From Methylobacterium longum (GTDB taxonomy: Bacteria; Pseudomonadota; Alphaproteobacteria; Rhizobiales; Beijerinckiaceae), in NCBI RefSeq assembly GCF_022179385.1, contig NZ_BPQS01000036.1, positions 1 through 52,545 of the forward strand: a stretch of 52,545 nt of DNA, read 5' to 3'. Below are positions 19,682-28,796 of this stretch, piece after piece. The notes beneath the pieces were generated by a model. It saw only the letters and a list, made by a program, of their open reading frames with translations. It had not been told where the DNA came from and did not search any database. Both the position numbers and the translations under genes were made by a program. Each line of letters begins with the position of its first letter. Position 1 is the stretch's first letter.

Positions 19682-20392
19682 TCATACCTGCCGCGTGACC
19701 GGTTGGGGGCAGAGCAGGAGCAGACGTATTAGCGCCGCCTGCCGACGTGTCTCCGTCTTATCGAAGATGCGGCGCAGGTGCGCACGTGCGGTGTTCAGCG
19801 CGATCCCGCGGCGGGTCGCGCTCGCCACCAGATCGTTCCCGGCCAGCATTTCGAGCGCAAACGCGGCCTCGGCGGGCGTAAAACCGAATTGCACCTGCAA
19901 TATTTCCTGCCGGGGCAGCCGGATGGCGGCGGGATCGATCAGGCGCAGGAGCACCGCCGACTCGGCCGGCGCGAAGGCTATCGGGGCCAGCGCGCTCGCG
20001 GCGATCAGCAAGGTCCTATCCTCACTCACGAGACGGATCGAATCGCCGCCATTGAGCCTGCAACCCGAAACCATCTTACGAAGGGCTGCCGTGTCGTTCG
20101 GCACGCTGGCGCGGAGATGACCGTTCACGAGCCGCAACGGAACACCGCGCACCATGGCTCGGGCTGCGCAATTCAGGAACAGCACGCGTCCGCAGGTGGC
20201 GATGACCACCACCCCTTCTTCGAGATGCTCGACGAAAGCCTGAAGCGCGGCGGCGACGCGCGTCGGTTCGACCTGGGCGTGTTGCGGTCCGTCGGCGTCG
20301 TCCGCCCGGTCTGATCCGGCCCCGCTCAGGTCACCGCGGGGTGCATGCGGGGCGCCCGGCATCATCGGGGTTGGGTCTGCGGCAGCCAACAT
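19682..20392 (-). CDS. LuxR-type transcriptional regulator with a PAS-like N-terminal domain
   Basis: The protein has 236 residues. A PAS-like region (about 45-150; LEEGVVVIATCGRVLFLNCA) precedes a C-terminal LuxR helix-turn-helix with FGFTPAEAAFALEMLAGNDL and TRRGIALNTARAHLRRIFDK, followed by a short TRRQAALIRLL helix. This layout is common for heme- or redox-responsive or orphan LuxR regulators in alphaproteobacteria. It faces away from the Crp-type gene at 20887 across a spacer of about 490 bases. No target site can be named. Confidence 0.85.
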   Translation of the reverse strand: MLAAADPTPMMPGAPHAPRGDLSGAGSDRADDADGPQHAQVEPTRVAAALQAFVEHLEEGVVVIATCGRVLFLNCAARAMVRGVPLRLVNGHLRASVPNDTAALRKMVSGCRLNGGDSIRLVSEDRTLLIAASALAPIAFAPAESAVLLRLIDPAAIRLPRQEILQVQFGFTPAEAAFALEMLAGNDLVASATRRGIALNTARAHLRRIFDKTETRRQAALIRLLLLCPQPVTRQV

Positions 20393-20886
20393 GAGCGATC
20401 CCTCCTCCGCTTCAGGTGAAACGACCTCCTGAGCGCCGATAGAGTGTTGTCCGTCGCATCCGAGCGGGTGTGAGGTTCGTCACTCTTGCACCGCGCAGAA
20501 GAACAGGGCGACCGCAGCGCGCCTGCTGGCGCCGGAGTCTGATGTCGGGCGGCGGCGCCATCGTTGAGGGCGCAACGCGCCTCTCCAGCCGGTCATGACA
20601 CTACCTGATCGCCACGGGATCCAGTCTCTGTTGACGATCGACACAGCTGGCTACGCCCGATGCTGAAGCGGGAGGGCCTTGTCCCGGTTTCGTGTCCGAC
20701 TGTAGTATGCTGCCGCGCGTCGGCGAAATCCCGGAGATGACATCCGTCATCGGTGTGCAGTGGATACAGTCCGATATGCTAGGGCTTGAGCGAGACAACA
20801 GGTCTTCATGGGCTACGCCGTCGGTCTTCAGGATCATCGGCGGACGCGTGCTACGGGTGTTCCGGCCCGGGCCGGGAGCCTGACCC
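20393..20886. other. shared intergenic region between divergent regulators
   Basis: The 494-base spacer holds the promoters of the PAS-LuxR and Crp-type genes. No convincing Crp/Fnr half-site pair (TTGAT-N4-ATCAA-like) or other operator was found by eye. Confidence 0.5.
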
Positions 20887-21591
20887 GTGCCGTCCTACAG
20901 AGCCGCAGCGCCGCTCGACAAGCGACGCATGCTGACGCAGCACGAGCTATTTAGGGACGCGCCGCAAACCGTCATCGAGCGCCTCGCCAAGCGCGCGCAG
21001 CCCCTCACGTTTCGCTGCGGGCAACGCATCTTTCACCGAGGCGACGAGAGCCATGGACTGCTCGCCGTCGTGAGCGGGCACGTTCGGATCTCGACGCCTT
21101 GTCCGGAGGGCCGGTCCGAGCTCATCTTGAACCTGATCGGGCCGAACGAGGTCTTCGGCGAAATTGCGCTTCTCGATGACGGGCCACGCACGGCCGACGC
21201 AATCGCGGCGACGCGCTGCTGCCTCCTGTTGCTGGAGCGGCGCGACCTCCTGCCCCTGGTCAACGACTTCCCGACGCTGGCTGTCCGGCTCCTGGCGATC
21301 CTGAGCGGACGGCTACGGCGGACCAGCCAGCAATTGTCGGATCACGCCTTCGTCTGCGCCGAGCAGCGCCTGGCCAAAACCCTGCTCACGCTGGCCGGCG
21401 CCCCGGACCGCAACGGCAACCGCGTGCTGACAACGCAACGCGAACTCGGCCACATGGTCGGCCTTTCCCGCGAGGGGACCAACCGGCATCTCTCAGCGTG
21501 GCAACGGAAGGGATATATCGCCCTGGCGCCGGGCGCCTGCACCGTGTTTGATCGTACAGCCTTGCAAAAAATCGCGTCCGGCCCTACCTAG
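20887..21591 (+). CDS. Crp/Fnr family transcriptional regulator
   Basis: The protein has 234 residues from a GTG at 20887. An ATG at codon 15 (MLTQHELFRDAPQ) is a possible alternative start. The cyclic-nucleotide-binding-like barrel shows FRCGQRIFHRGDESHGLLAV and EVFGEIALLDDGPRTADAIA. The winged helix has TQRELGHMVGLSREGTNRHL. An Arg-Thr pair follows the FGEIALLDDGP phosphate loop (RTADAIA), so cAMP-type ligand binding is possible. The N-terminal Cys cluster of oxygen-sensing Fnr is absent. The ligand and regulon are unknown. Confidence 0.9.
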   Translation: MPSYRAAAPLDKRRMLTQHELFRDAPQTVIERLAKRAQPLTFRCGQRIFHRGDESHGLLAVVSGHVRISTPCPEGRSELILNLIGPNEVFGEIALLDDGPRTADAIAATRCCLLLLERRDLLPLVNDFPTLAVRLLAILSGRLRRTSQQLSDHAFVCAEQRLAKTLLTLAGAPDRNGNRVLTTQRELGHMVGLSREGTNRHLSAWQRKGYIALAPGACTVFDRTALQKIASGPT

Positions 21592-22300
21592 CCTTTTGAT
21601 TTTCAGTGGTTCAGATCAGAATGAATTCTAATATTCTTGTATCGAATCGTTTTAATATATTCTTACGCATTATTTAATTGTCAAAAACTCCATCAAGACT
21701 TGAAGCATATTCCGTTGTGAGGCTGCGCGCACCTGTGTGCCGAAAGGCTCTGGCCTCTGCAGGATCGCCGGCATCCTGAGCCGATCGGCCCTCAATGGTC
21801 GACGAGATAGACAGGTGCGCGGCTCGACAGGTTTACGGCGCGAACCGCAATCCGAAACCATAAACCGGCCCAACCCTCGGCACGCCGCCACCGGCCAGCG
21901 ATCGGGGAGCGCTCGACGGGACCGCGGAGGACGTGGCTAGGGTCTGTCGTCGCCTGAACCATCTGGCTTAGCAGGCGTTTTGTGCCCTCGACCTGAGGAG
22001 GGACGATGCTGAGCGACGCGCAATGGGCAGTGCGGTCACGCCGTCAAGCCTGCACTTGCGGCGCACCGCTTCGCGGCTACGGGGCCTGACTGCCTGATCG
22101 ACCCAAGCCAGAGGTTTTGGGGCCGAATATCTTGCTGTAGGGGCAACGCTTTCCCCTCGGTCACGCCTTAGTCTGACACTGTCCGATAGGTGAAATCCTG
22201 ACTTTTACATGCCAGAAGACTTATTCCGCTACCATATTCTCGCATAACCTCGTTTGATGGCGGCATCCCAACAGACCGTGGCATCTCTGCCGACGTTAGC
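21592..22300. other. non-coding stretch with an AT-rich island and an IS5-type remnant
   Basis: Positions 21595-21700 are markedly AT-rich in an otherwise GC-rich window. At about 21945-22085 the DNA resembles an IS5-type left end: a GGGTCTGTCGTCGCC-like end, then MLSDAQWAV, the usual first residues of such transposases, which degenerates at once. No intact gene is present. Confidence 0.45.
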
Positions 22301-22617
22301 TGTCCCACTACTGCTGGATCTCTTCCCCACGCCTCTTCGCCACCTCCGACTGCCGCCCGTCCTCTCCGATCCTACCATTCGGCTCGACGGCTACCTGCTC
22401 CCCTCCTATTGGGGCGGCGACAAGCGCAGTACGCGGCCTCACCAATTTCGTCATCTGGGTCAGTAACTTACCCGCCCGCTGCTCCGTTTCCCGGGTCCTC
22501 CGCTCCGTTTCCCGCGCGACAGCTAGAGAGCAACTTCCCGGCCGTAACCGTGAAGCTTTCGCTGCCCCCGCTCGAAAGAACTCAACCCCTGACCCAGTCC
22601 CCGCTACTTCCCCCGCC

Positions 22618-22722
22618 ATTCACGACCGCGCCCACGGCCCACTCCTCGGCCTCACCGTCGGTGACGCCCTCGGCACTACGCTGGAGTTCACTGAGCGCGG
22701 CAGCCTACCTCATCACGCCGAG
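22618..22722 (+). other. in-frame upstream extension of the ADP-ribosylglycohydrolase
   Basis: The codons immediately upstream of the ATG at 22723 are in frame and read HDRAHGPLLGLTVGDALGTT, then LEFTERGSLPHHAE. That is the conserved first helix and GDALG metal motif of the family. The frame is open back to a TAG near 22297, but I find no ATG, GTG or TTG in it. The true start is therefore either an unusual codon (ATT at 22618 or a CTG) or has been lost. Confidence 0.7.
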
Positions 22723-23514
22723 ATGACGGGCGGTGGTCCCTTCAACCTCGCGCCAGGCGAGTGGACCGACGACACCGCGATGGCGCTCGCGCTCGCCGAC
22801 AGTTTGATCAGCTGCAGCGGCTTCGATCCACACGACCTCGCCACGCGCTTCGTCCGCTGGTGGCAACAGGGCGCCTACAGTTGTACGGGCTCCTGCTTCG
22901 ACATTGGCATGACCACCCGCGAGGCGCTCGCCCACTTCGTCCACACCGGCGAGCCCTATGCCGGCTCCACTCACCCTCGCACTGCCGGCAATGGCAGCCT
23001 CATGCGCCTCGCACCGGTCGCGCTCTTCGCCCTTCATGACGTCGGCCGCGCCGACCAGCTCGCCCGTGACCAAAGCCGCGTCACGCACGCTGCCCGGCAA
23101 GCCGTTGAGGCATGCGCTTACTTCGCCCAACTCTTGCGGGAAGCCATTCTCGGCCAGCCCGACGTACTCCGATCCCGCACCTGGTCCGGCGACCCTGCTA
23201 TTGCCGCCATCGCGGCTGGCTCCTGGCGCCACAAGGCCCGCGACCAGATCCGTTCATCCGGCTTCGTCGTCGACACGCTTGAAGCGGCACTCTGGGCCGT
23301 CGGTAGCACCACAAGCTTTGAAGAGGCTCTCATCCTAGCCGTGCACCTCGGCGACGATGCCGACACAGTCGGCGCCGTTACCGGCCAGCTCGTCGGCGCA
23401 CTCTACGGTGCGTCCGCCATCCCAGAACGCTGGCTTCATCAACTTGCCTGGCGCAACGAGATTTCTGAGGCCGCGGATCGGCTCCTCGCAGACGCCCGAA
23501 ACGGCAGTAGCTGA
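22723..23514 (+). CDS. ADP-ribosylglycohydrolase (DraG/ARH family)
   Basis: From the ATG the protein has 263 residues. Enzymes of this family remove ADP-ribose from proteins or hydrolyse ADP-ribose derivatives, using two magnesium ions. Metal-ligand motifs are visible: GEWTDDTAMALALADSL near the start and VHLGDDADTVGAVTGQLVGA near the end. A central GNGSLMRLAPVALFA also fits the family. The ATG at 22723 cannot be the ancestral start, because the first conserved motif (GDALG) lies upstream in frame. With that extension the length would be about 300, which is normal. A protein begun at 22723 would lack part of the active site. Confidence 0.88.
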   Translation: MTGGGPFNLAPGEWTDDTAMALALADSLISCSGFDPHDLATRFVRWWQQGAYSCTGSCFDIGMTTREALAHFVHTGEPYAGSTHPRTAGNGSLMRLAPVALFALHDVGRADQLARDQSRVTHAARQAVEACAYFAQLLREAILGQPDVLRSRTWSGDPAIAAIAAGSWRHKARDQIRSSGFVVDTLEAALWAVGSTTSFEEALILAVHLGDDADTVGAVTGQLVGALYGASAIPERWLHQLAWRNEISEAADRLLADARNGSS

Positions 23515-23870
23515 CCCCTTCCAAGCCTTTGCCCGCATCTCCAAAGGTCCGCTTTGCCACGAGATGCGAGCGTGGTTCGGATGGTATTTATAGGGAAGGA
23601 TCTTTCCTCCTCACAACGGCGACCAATCTAGCCAAGATCAAGTCAGCCCGGACCCGCACTGGCTTGTCGCCCATGGCTCCATCAACCGCGAAGGTGTCAT
23701 TGCTGCTCGCGAGCACCCTCCACACCCGCGCACCTCGCACCGGGGTGCAGCGCCAGGCGCCCCGGTCGAGCGGAGTCACTTCCCTATATGGGGACGTCGG
23801 GTACGCCTGCCTAGATAGGCAGACCGTGGACTCTCGACAGCGTCAGCCCCGTCGGGTCCACCGACGCCTC
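23515..23870. other. gene-free spacer
   Basis: The roughly 356 bases between convergent genes hold no supported gene. A weak inverted repeat (AAGGATCTTTCCTCC region near 23596-23612) may act as a terminator, but its stem is short. Confidence 0.4.
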
Positions 23871-25082
23871 TTACCCCGGGCCCCGATAGCGTACCTCCAG
23901 CAGGCGGCCATCGAGCGACGCCGGCTTGGCGATCACCGCAGTCCGGGGCGGATCGGGCAGGGTCTCGACCATGCGCAGCAGACGTGGCGCTCGCAGCGGC
24001 GTCGCTGGGGTCAAGGCGGGCGCCTCAATGCTACCAATCACTCCGGTGTCGTTCGGCGTGCGCGCCAAGCTGGCGGCGAAGTCGTCGAGTCCGGCGGTGC
24101 TGAAGTCAGGCAGTGGAAACAGGTCACCCACGCGGACATTGCCATTTGGGCTGGGGTTCAGCGCAGTCGGTCGCTCCAGGATCCATTGCGCGCTGGCGCC
24201 GTGTGAGGCGAATTTCTCGCCGGGTGATGCCACCGGTGGCGGCTTACATATGAGGTAGGTCGCGGTGGAACCGGCTCGTATGAAGAACTGCACCATATCC
24301 TGGTCGCCAAGCGATGGCTGGTTCCTGGGCAGCCGAGTCACAACGCAATAAACCAGGCTTCCAGGACTGATGCTTAAGGGAAGTGGGACCGGTGGCTGGA
24401 TGCCCTGGCCTCGCAACCACCACTGGAACCAGGGGAAATTGGCCGGCAGCAAGCTGCCGCGTTCAATTTGTCCTAACGATTGGGTGGTGCCCATCTGTGG
24501 CATCGACCCCATCCATCGGCGCAGCCCGTCCATCCCGATCCAGGTCGAGCAGACCCAGGGTCCCGCACCGGTACCGGCGCGCACCGCTGGCACCCGCCAG
24601 GAGGCCAGGACCTGGACGAAGCGCTCGCCGTTGCGCGGGAGGATGGCGCCGCCGGACCAGTTGGCGCTGCTGGACAGGCGTCCGCCGCCGGTGAAGACGG
24701 CTATCGCCTCTTCCTGGCCAGCATCCATGCCCTCGCCGCTGACGCCGGCAATCCTGAAGCTGCCATGAGTGATGTCGCCGCGCAGCATCACGTCGGCCGC
24801 CCTGAACGGCAGCAACGTGAGCGGCGGCTCCACCATCCGCAGCCATAGCGCCAGGGCGGCTGGATCCTGCGGGCGAGGTGGAATGCCCCGCCGTAGGCAG
24901 GCCGCGAGATCAAGCGTGGGGTCCTCCGGGTCGAAGTCCACGCCCAAAACCTGCTCCTTGTCATCCGCGGGCGGTAAGATCCGTGCCTGCATGTCGGCTC
25001 TGAGGCGGTTGACCAGCCCGGCTCCAAGCATGGTCGGAGCGCCGGCCAGCGGATTGCTAGGTACGATGATGGTCATTGCCAC
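23871..25082 (-). CDS. peptidase G1/A4-like protein (eqolisin fold)
   Basis: This 403-residue protein has an N-terminal domain of about 130 residues without a recognised family. It is followed by a beta-rich region with glutamic-peptidase landmarks: SANWSGGAIL (138-147), VLASWRVPAV (158-167), STWIGMDG (179-186), PQMGTTQ (195-201) and SAQWILERP (297-305). In this family a Gln in the Q-x-G-T/V region and a Glu in the AEWIVE region are catalytic. Here AEW appears as AQW, so the second catalytic residue may be missing. No signal peptide is seen. It overlaps the PAP2-like gene by 10 bases, so the two are translationally coupled. It is the third gene of the cyclase cluster. Confidence 0.75.
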   Translation of the reverse strand: MAMTIIVPSNPLAGAPTMLGAGLVNRLRADMQARILPPADDKEQVLGVDFDPEDPTLDLAACLRRGIPPRPQDPAALALWLRMVEPPLTLLPFRAADVMLRGDITHGSFRIAGVSGEGMDAGQEEAIAVFTGGGRLSSSANWSGGAILPRNGERFVQVLASWRVPAVRAGTGAGPWVCSTWIGMDGLRRWMGSMPQMGTTQSLGQIERGSLLPANFPWFQWWLRGQGIQPPVPLPLSISPGSLVYCVVTRLPRNQPSLGDQDMVQFFIRAGSTATYLICKPPPVASPGEKFASHGASAQWILERPTALNPSPNGNVRVGDLFPLPDFSTAGLDDFAASLARTPNDTGVIGSIEAPALTPATPLRAPRLLRMVETLPDPPRTAVIAKPASLDGRLLEVRYRGPG

Positions 25083-26920
25083 TCAGCCGTTGCAGTTGCG
25101 ACGATGTCCTTGAAGCGCCTCCGCGTTCCCACGGCCGTGTCGGGCGGGATACTCTGCGGAAGGCTCTGCGGCATCCCGTTGGAGTCGAGGATGTCTACGA
25201 TCTGCTGCGCCAGTTGGGCGCCGGCCCTGCTGTCGCTGCCGAAATGCAGACCGGCGATCTCGCGATTGCGGGCAATGCGGTTGGCCAAGGCATTTAGCAC
25301 TGGTCCGAGTTGCTGGCGAATGCCGTTCGCGGGCAGAGCCCGTCTGACGCAAAGCGCCATGAGATGCGCCTGGGTCGCATGCCCGCTCGGATAGGCCGGG
25401 TGCCCCGGCACCGGCACCGGCGGCAGCAGCGCTGGGGCGCGCTGCGAGGGCCGTCGGCGCTGGTAGATGCCCTTGAAGTGCAGGGAGACGAAGGCGCCCA
25501 CGACGCTGCCGATCTGCAGCAGCAGGCAGGTGGCCGGATGCGTCTTGGGAGAGATCGACAGTGCCGCCATGAAGTAGCTGATGAACCCGTCATGCTGCGC
25601 GATGATCTCGCCGAGCGCATCGGCACGCTCGTCTTCGGCCGCGCGCACCAGGTCGCGCAGTTCGATCTCCTCGAAGCCGCCAAGGTCCAGATCGAAGCCG
25701 TCGCCTACCGCGAAGAGCGTGCCGGGCTTGGTAGGGTCGCCATCCGTGACGGTGAACTTGAGCGGGGCGTTGACGAGGGCAGACGACGATGCCGCGCCGG
25801 CGGACAGGACGATGGTGGTACCGACGGCAACGCCGTCGGGGTCGACTAGGCTGAACTCCGCGCCTGTCGTGAAGGTGCCCGCGCCGACGGTAGCCGCCTT
25901 CGTGCAACGCAGCGTGTACAACCCGATGATGGCGCCGTCCGGCGACGGCGCGACCGGGTCCAACGTGCAGGTGCCGTTACCCTGGTTGCCTGCCAGCTTG
26001 GGTGCGATGTCGACGACAACATCGAAAACCGTGATCGTGAACGTATCGCCCACACTGAATTGCGTGCTACCCGTCACGATGGTGACTTGCACCTGGTTTC
26101 TCACCAGGGCGGACGACCCTTGTGCCGCGGATGCCGTAATGGCGTTGTCGAGCACGGTGCCGCTGGGGGCGGTGAGACTGAAGGTGGCCACCTGGGTGGA
26201 CGAGTCAACGTTCGTGCAGGCCAGCTTGTAGTCGCCTTTCTGAACGCCGCGCAGCGTCGGCTCCGGACGCACCAGATTGCAGGTGCCTTTGTTTGCGGTG
26301 GCCGGAAAGCTGGACGAGATGGCAAGCTCAACAGGCGCCCGCGCCCGGAATGCGACCGGCGGGTTCAGCCAGATGTTGTTGTTGCTCACCCCGACGGCGA
26401 TGTCGAAGCCGTCATCGACGGCAAACGGCGTGCCGCCGGCGGTGAGCGTGAAGACGATTTCGGCCGACACTGCGGAACTCGCCGGCGTCACCAGCCGCAT
26501 CAGACGGCCGAGCGGGTCGGTCAGCGTGAAGATGCCATTGTTCGCCGCGTTGATGCAGCGCAACTGGTAGATCCCCGTCTGCCAGGACGCCTGTACGGCA
26601 GGGCTCGCCGCGACGCAGGTACCGTTGCCAATGTTGTTCGGCTGGCGCGCCTGGGTGATGGTCACGGCCGGGTTGGGCCGGGCGTAAGGCAGCACCGCCG
26701 TCTTCGAGAAATCCACCAGCGTCAGCCAAGCTGCCCATTCGCCGGCCCAGTAGCGCTGACGCCAGCCTGCGCGCGTGAGGCGTTTGCCGTCGATACTGCC
26801 AACTGACACGAACGGCAGGTCCACGCGGTCGGGCAGCACGCTGAAACCACCCCCGCCGCCCCGCCCCAAGCTGCCGGAATTGCCCTCGTTCCCTTCGTTG
26901 CCTTCGTTGCTTCCAGCCAT
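25073..26920 (-). CDS. PAP2/vanadium-haloperoxidase-like enzyme with three tandem phage-type beta modules
   Basis: The protein has 615 residues from the ATG at 26920 (AAGGGGGG ribosome binding site). Residues 1-25 are Gly/Asn/Glu-rich (NEGNEGNEGN). Three related modules follow at about 94-178, 207-300 and 311-415. Each starts GNGTC or KGTC, contains YxLxC, then FSLTDP-like and FAVGDGFDI-like strands. The pattern resembles head-decoration domains of tailed phages. The C-terminal domain (about 445-580) has the acid-phosphatase/haloperoxidase signature: K483-x6-R490-P491, PSGH at 511-514, and R553-x5-H559-x3-D563. It should bind phosphate or vanadate. No signal peptide is seen, although each module has a Cys pair. 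The decorated layout is unusual. Confidence 0.82.
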   Translation of the reverse strand: MAGSNEGNEGNEGNSGSLGRGGGGGFSVLPDRVDLPFVSVGSIDGKRLTRAGWRQRYWAGEWAAWLTLVDFSKTAVLPYARPNPAVTITQARQPNNIGNGTCVAASPAVQASWQTGIYQLRCINAANNGIFTLTDPLGRLMRLVTPASSAVSAEIVFTLTAGGTPFAVDDGFDIAVGVSNNNIWLNPPVAFRARAPVELAISSSFPATANKGTCNLVRPEPTLRGVQKGDYKLACTNVDSSTQVATFSLTAPSGTVLDNAITASAAQGSSALVRNQVQVTIVTGSTQFSVGDTFTITVFDVVVDIAPKLAGNQGNGTCTLDPVAPSPDGAIIGLYTLRCTKAATVGAGTFTTGAEFSLVDPDGVAVGTTIVLSAGAASSSALVNAPLKFTVTDGDPTKPGTLFAVGDGFDLDLGGFEEIELRDLVRAAEDERADALGEIIAQHDGFISYFMAALSISPKTHPATCLLLQIGSVVGAFVSLHFKGIYQRRRPSQRAPALLPPVPVPGHPAYPSGHATQAHLMALCVRRALPANGIRQQLGPVLNALANRIARNREIAGLHFGSDSRAGAQLAQQIVDILDSNGMPQSLPQSIPPDTAVGTRRRFKDIVATATAEWQ

Positions 26921-26966
26921 GGCGCGCCCCCCTTCCTGATGTGCCGCACAGGTCTGCCCGCGCGTG

Positions 26967-28796
26967 CTACTCCGGTAACCCAGCCTCCCGCAGCCGCGCC
27001 GCAAACCCTTCGAGGATGGTGCCGGTCAGCGGCGTGCGTTCAGACCACGGTCCTATGCGGAATCGCGGCTCCACCGCGAGCAACTCGGTTGCCACCTCGC
27101 GAGCACGCACCGTTTCTCCCAACGCGATCAGCGAAGCGCAAAGCGTGCGAAGGTTCGAAGCCATCCGCCGGTTGTGCTGCGCTGCCCTTTCGCCCCAGGC
27201 GACGGCTTCCTTGAAGTTCCCGTTGATGTAGTGCGACTGCGACAGCATGTGCTCGTGTCGGAAACCGAAGGGATCGCGCGGTGAAATCCGCATCGCCCGC
27301 TCGGCCTGCAGCACCGCGGTGACGCCGTCGCCGCGATAACCGCTCGTAGCGCTGGCGAAGGACCAGCACAGGGCGACGTTCGGCCCAGCACGCAAGGCTC
27401 GGTCGAGCAGCTCGCCGGCTTCCGCAAAAGCGCGATGCAGGAAGGACTTCATGTGGCCGCGGATGGCCAACGCCAGTGCGTAGCCCTCGTCGCGTTCCAA
27501 TGCGGCTGCCGCGCAGCGGTCCGCCTCGGCATTGTCGGCGCCAATATCGGGGGACCACCCCTGGCCGATACGTAGCAAATGCCAATAGGCGGCATAGGCC
27601 CGGGCCGGCGCGTACCCGGGGTCCTCGGCGATCGCCTTCTGCAGCAAGCCGCGCGCGCGGTTGAAGCTGGCCTCGTCGAGCCGCAGCATCAAATCTGTGC
27701 CGCGCAGCATCAACTCATAAGCGGTAAGGTTCTCCGCGGGCTTGCGCCGTGCTCTGCGAAGTTCCCATTCATGCACATGCGGCGCGATGATCGCAACGGC
27801 ATGCGCGGAAATGCGGTCCTGCAGGTCAAACAAATCCTCCAGATCGCCGTCATAACGGTCTGCGCTGGCGACGGTCCCGGTCTCGGCATCGATTAATTCG
27901 GTAAGTATACGCAGTCGTTTGCCTGCACGGTGCATGCTGCCTGACAGTACATACCGCACCCCAAGGTCACGCCCCACGTCGCGCGCGTCCGGTCGCTGGC
28001 CTGCGTAAGCCTGGGTTGAGCCCTGCGAAATCACGAGCAGGTTATCTAGGCCAGCCAAGGTATGGATGATGCCCTCGATCGCGCCCTCGGCCAGAATGGC
28101 GTCCTCGGGGTCCGCGCCGAGGTGGCGAAACGGCAGCACCGCGATGGAGGGGCGATCCATCCCGCTTGCCGCAGTAGTGACGGCAGCTGCAGGTGCATTA
28201 TGAGGATGCACGACGAAGGCCCGGATTGGCCGACTAAGGTTCTTTGGGAAGAAGTCGCCGACGCTGGTCACCGTCGCTGCAACTTGGCCGGCGATCGCCT
28301 CCGCTACCATTCCGGAAACGACGATGCCGCCTGGTTCGGCATAGGTCTGCAGGCGCGCAGCAACGTTTACCCCGTCACCAAACACGTCGTGCGCCTCAAT
28401 GATGACGTCTGCTAGATTAATACCTATTCTATATAAGATAGTATCACTCTGAGCTTTGCCGTAGCAAAAAGGCCTTATTTCGGTCTGTATTTCAATCGCA
28501 CATTGTGTTGCGGCGACCGCGCTTGAGAAGGTCGCAAGAAACCCATCGCCCAAATTTTTCACAATATTGCCCGAATTTCGCGCGATACTTCGGAGTACGA
28601 CATTTCGGTGGATATCTTTGAGGCGCTTGTGGGTGAGTTCCTCGGCGCGCTCCATAAGTCGAGTGTAGCCAGCGACGTCTGCGGCGAGCACGGCCAGCAT
28701 GCCCCGCCTTGGGGATGCCGACCTAGACGAGCGACCAGTGGGACGGGCGATTGAAGAGCCTCGCAGCGCTTCTTTTTCCGGAGATGTTTCAATCAT
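26967..28796 (-). CDS. class III adenylate/guanylate cyclase with TolB-like and TPR domains
   Basis: The protein has 609 residues from the ATG at 28796; a TTG 84 bases upstream is a weaker start. The cyclase domain (about 33-205) has the two metal aspartates (LAADVAGYTR and NLGDGFLATF) and FGDGVNVAARLQ with the transition-state Asn/Arg. A TolB-like domain follows (about 215-350; PSIAVLPFRHLG, YVLSGSMHRAGKRLRI), then helical TPR-type repeats to the end. This three-part layout is common in Rhizobiales signalling proteins. It ends 46 bases before the PAP2-like gene and probably heads that operon. Whether it makes cAMP or is a degenerate sensor needs assay. Confidence 0.92.
   Translation of the reverse strand: MIETSPEKEALRGSSIARPTGRSSRSASPRRGMLAVLAADVAGYTRLMERAEELTHKRLKDIHRNVVLRSIARNSGNIVKNLGDGFLATFSSAVAATQCAIEIQTEIRPFCYGKAQSDTILYRIGINLADVIIEAHDVFGDGVNVAARLQTYAEPGGIVVSGMVAEAIAGQVAATVTSVGDFFPKNLSRPIRAFVVHPHNAPAAAVTTAASGMDRPSIAVLPFRHLGADPEDAILAEGAIEGIIHTLAGLDNLLVISQGSTQAYAGQRPDARDVGRDLGVRYVLSGSMHRAGKRLRILTELIDAETGTVASADRYDGDLEDLFDLQDRISAHAVAIIAPHVHEWELRRARRKPAENLTAYELMLRGTDLMLRLDEASFNRARGLLQKAIAEDPGYAPARAYAAYWHLLRIGQGWSPDIGADNAEADRCAAAALERDEGYALALAIRGHMKSFLHRAFAEAGELLDRALRAGPNVALCWSFASATSGYRGDGVTAVLQAERAMRISPRDPFGFRHEHMLSQSHYINGNFKEAVAWGERAAQHNRRMASNLRTLCASLIALGETVRAREVATELLAVEPRFRIGPWSERTPLTGTILEGFAARLREAGLPE

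Noticed and set aside
20887..21591. Oxygen-sensing Fnr identity for the Crp-type regulator
   Set aside because: The N-terminal cysteine cluster that holds the iron-sulfur centre is missing.
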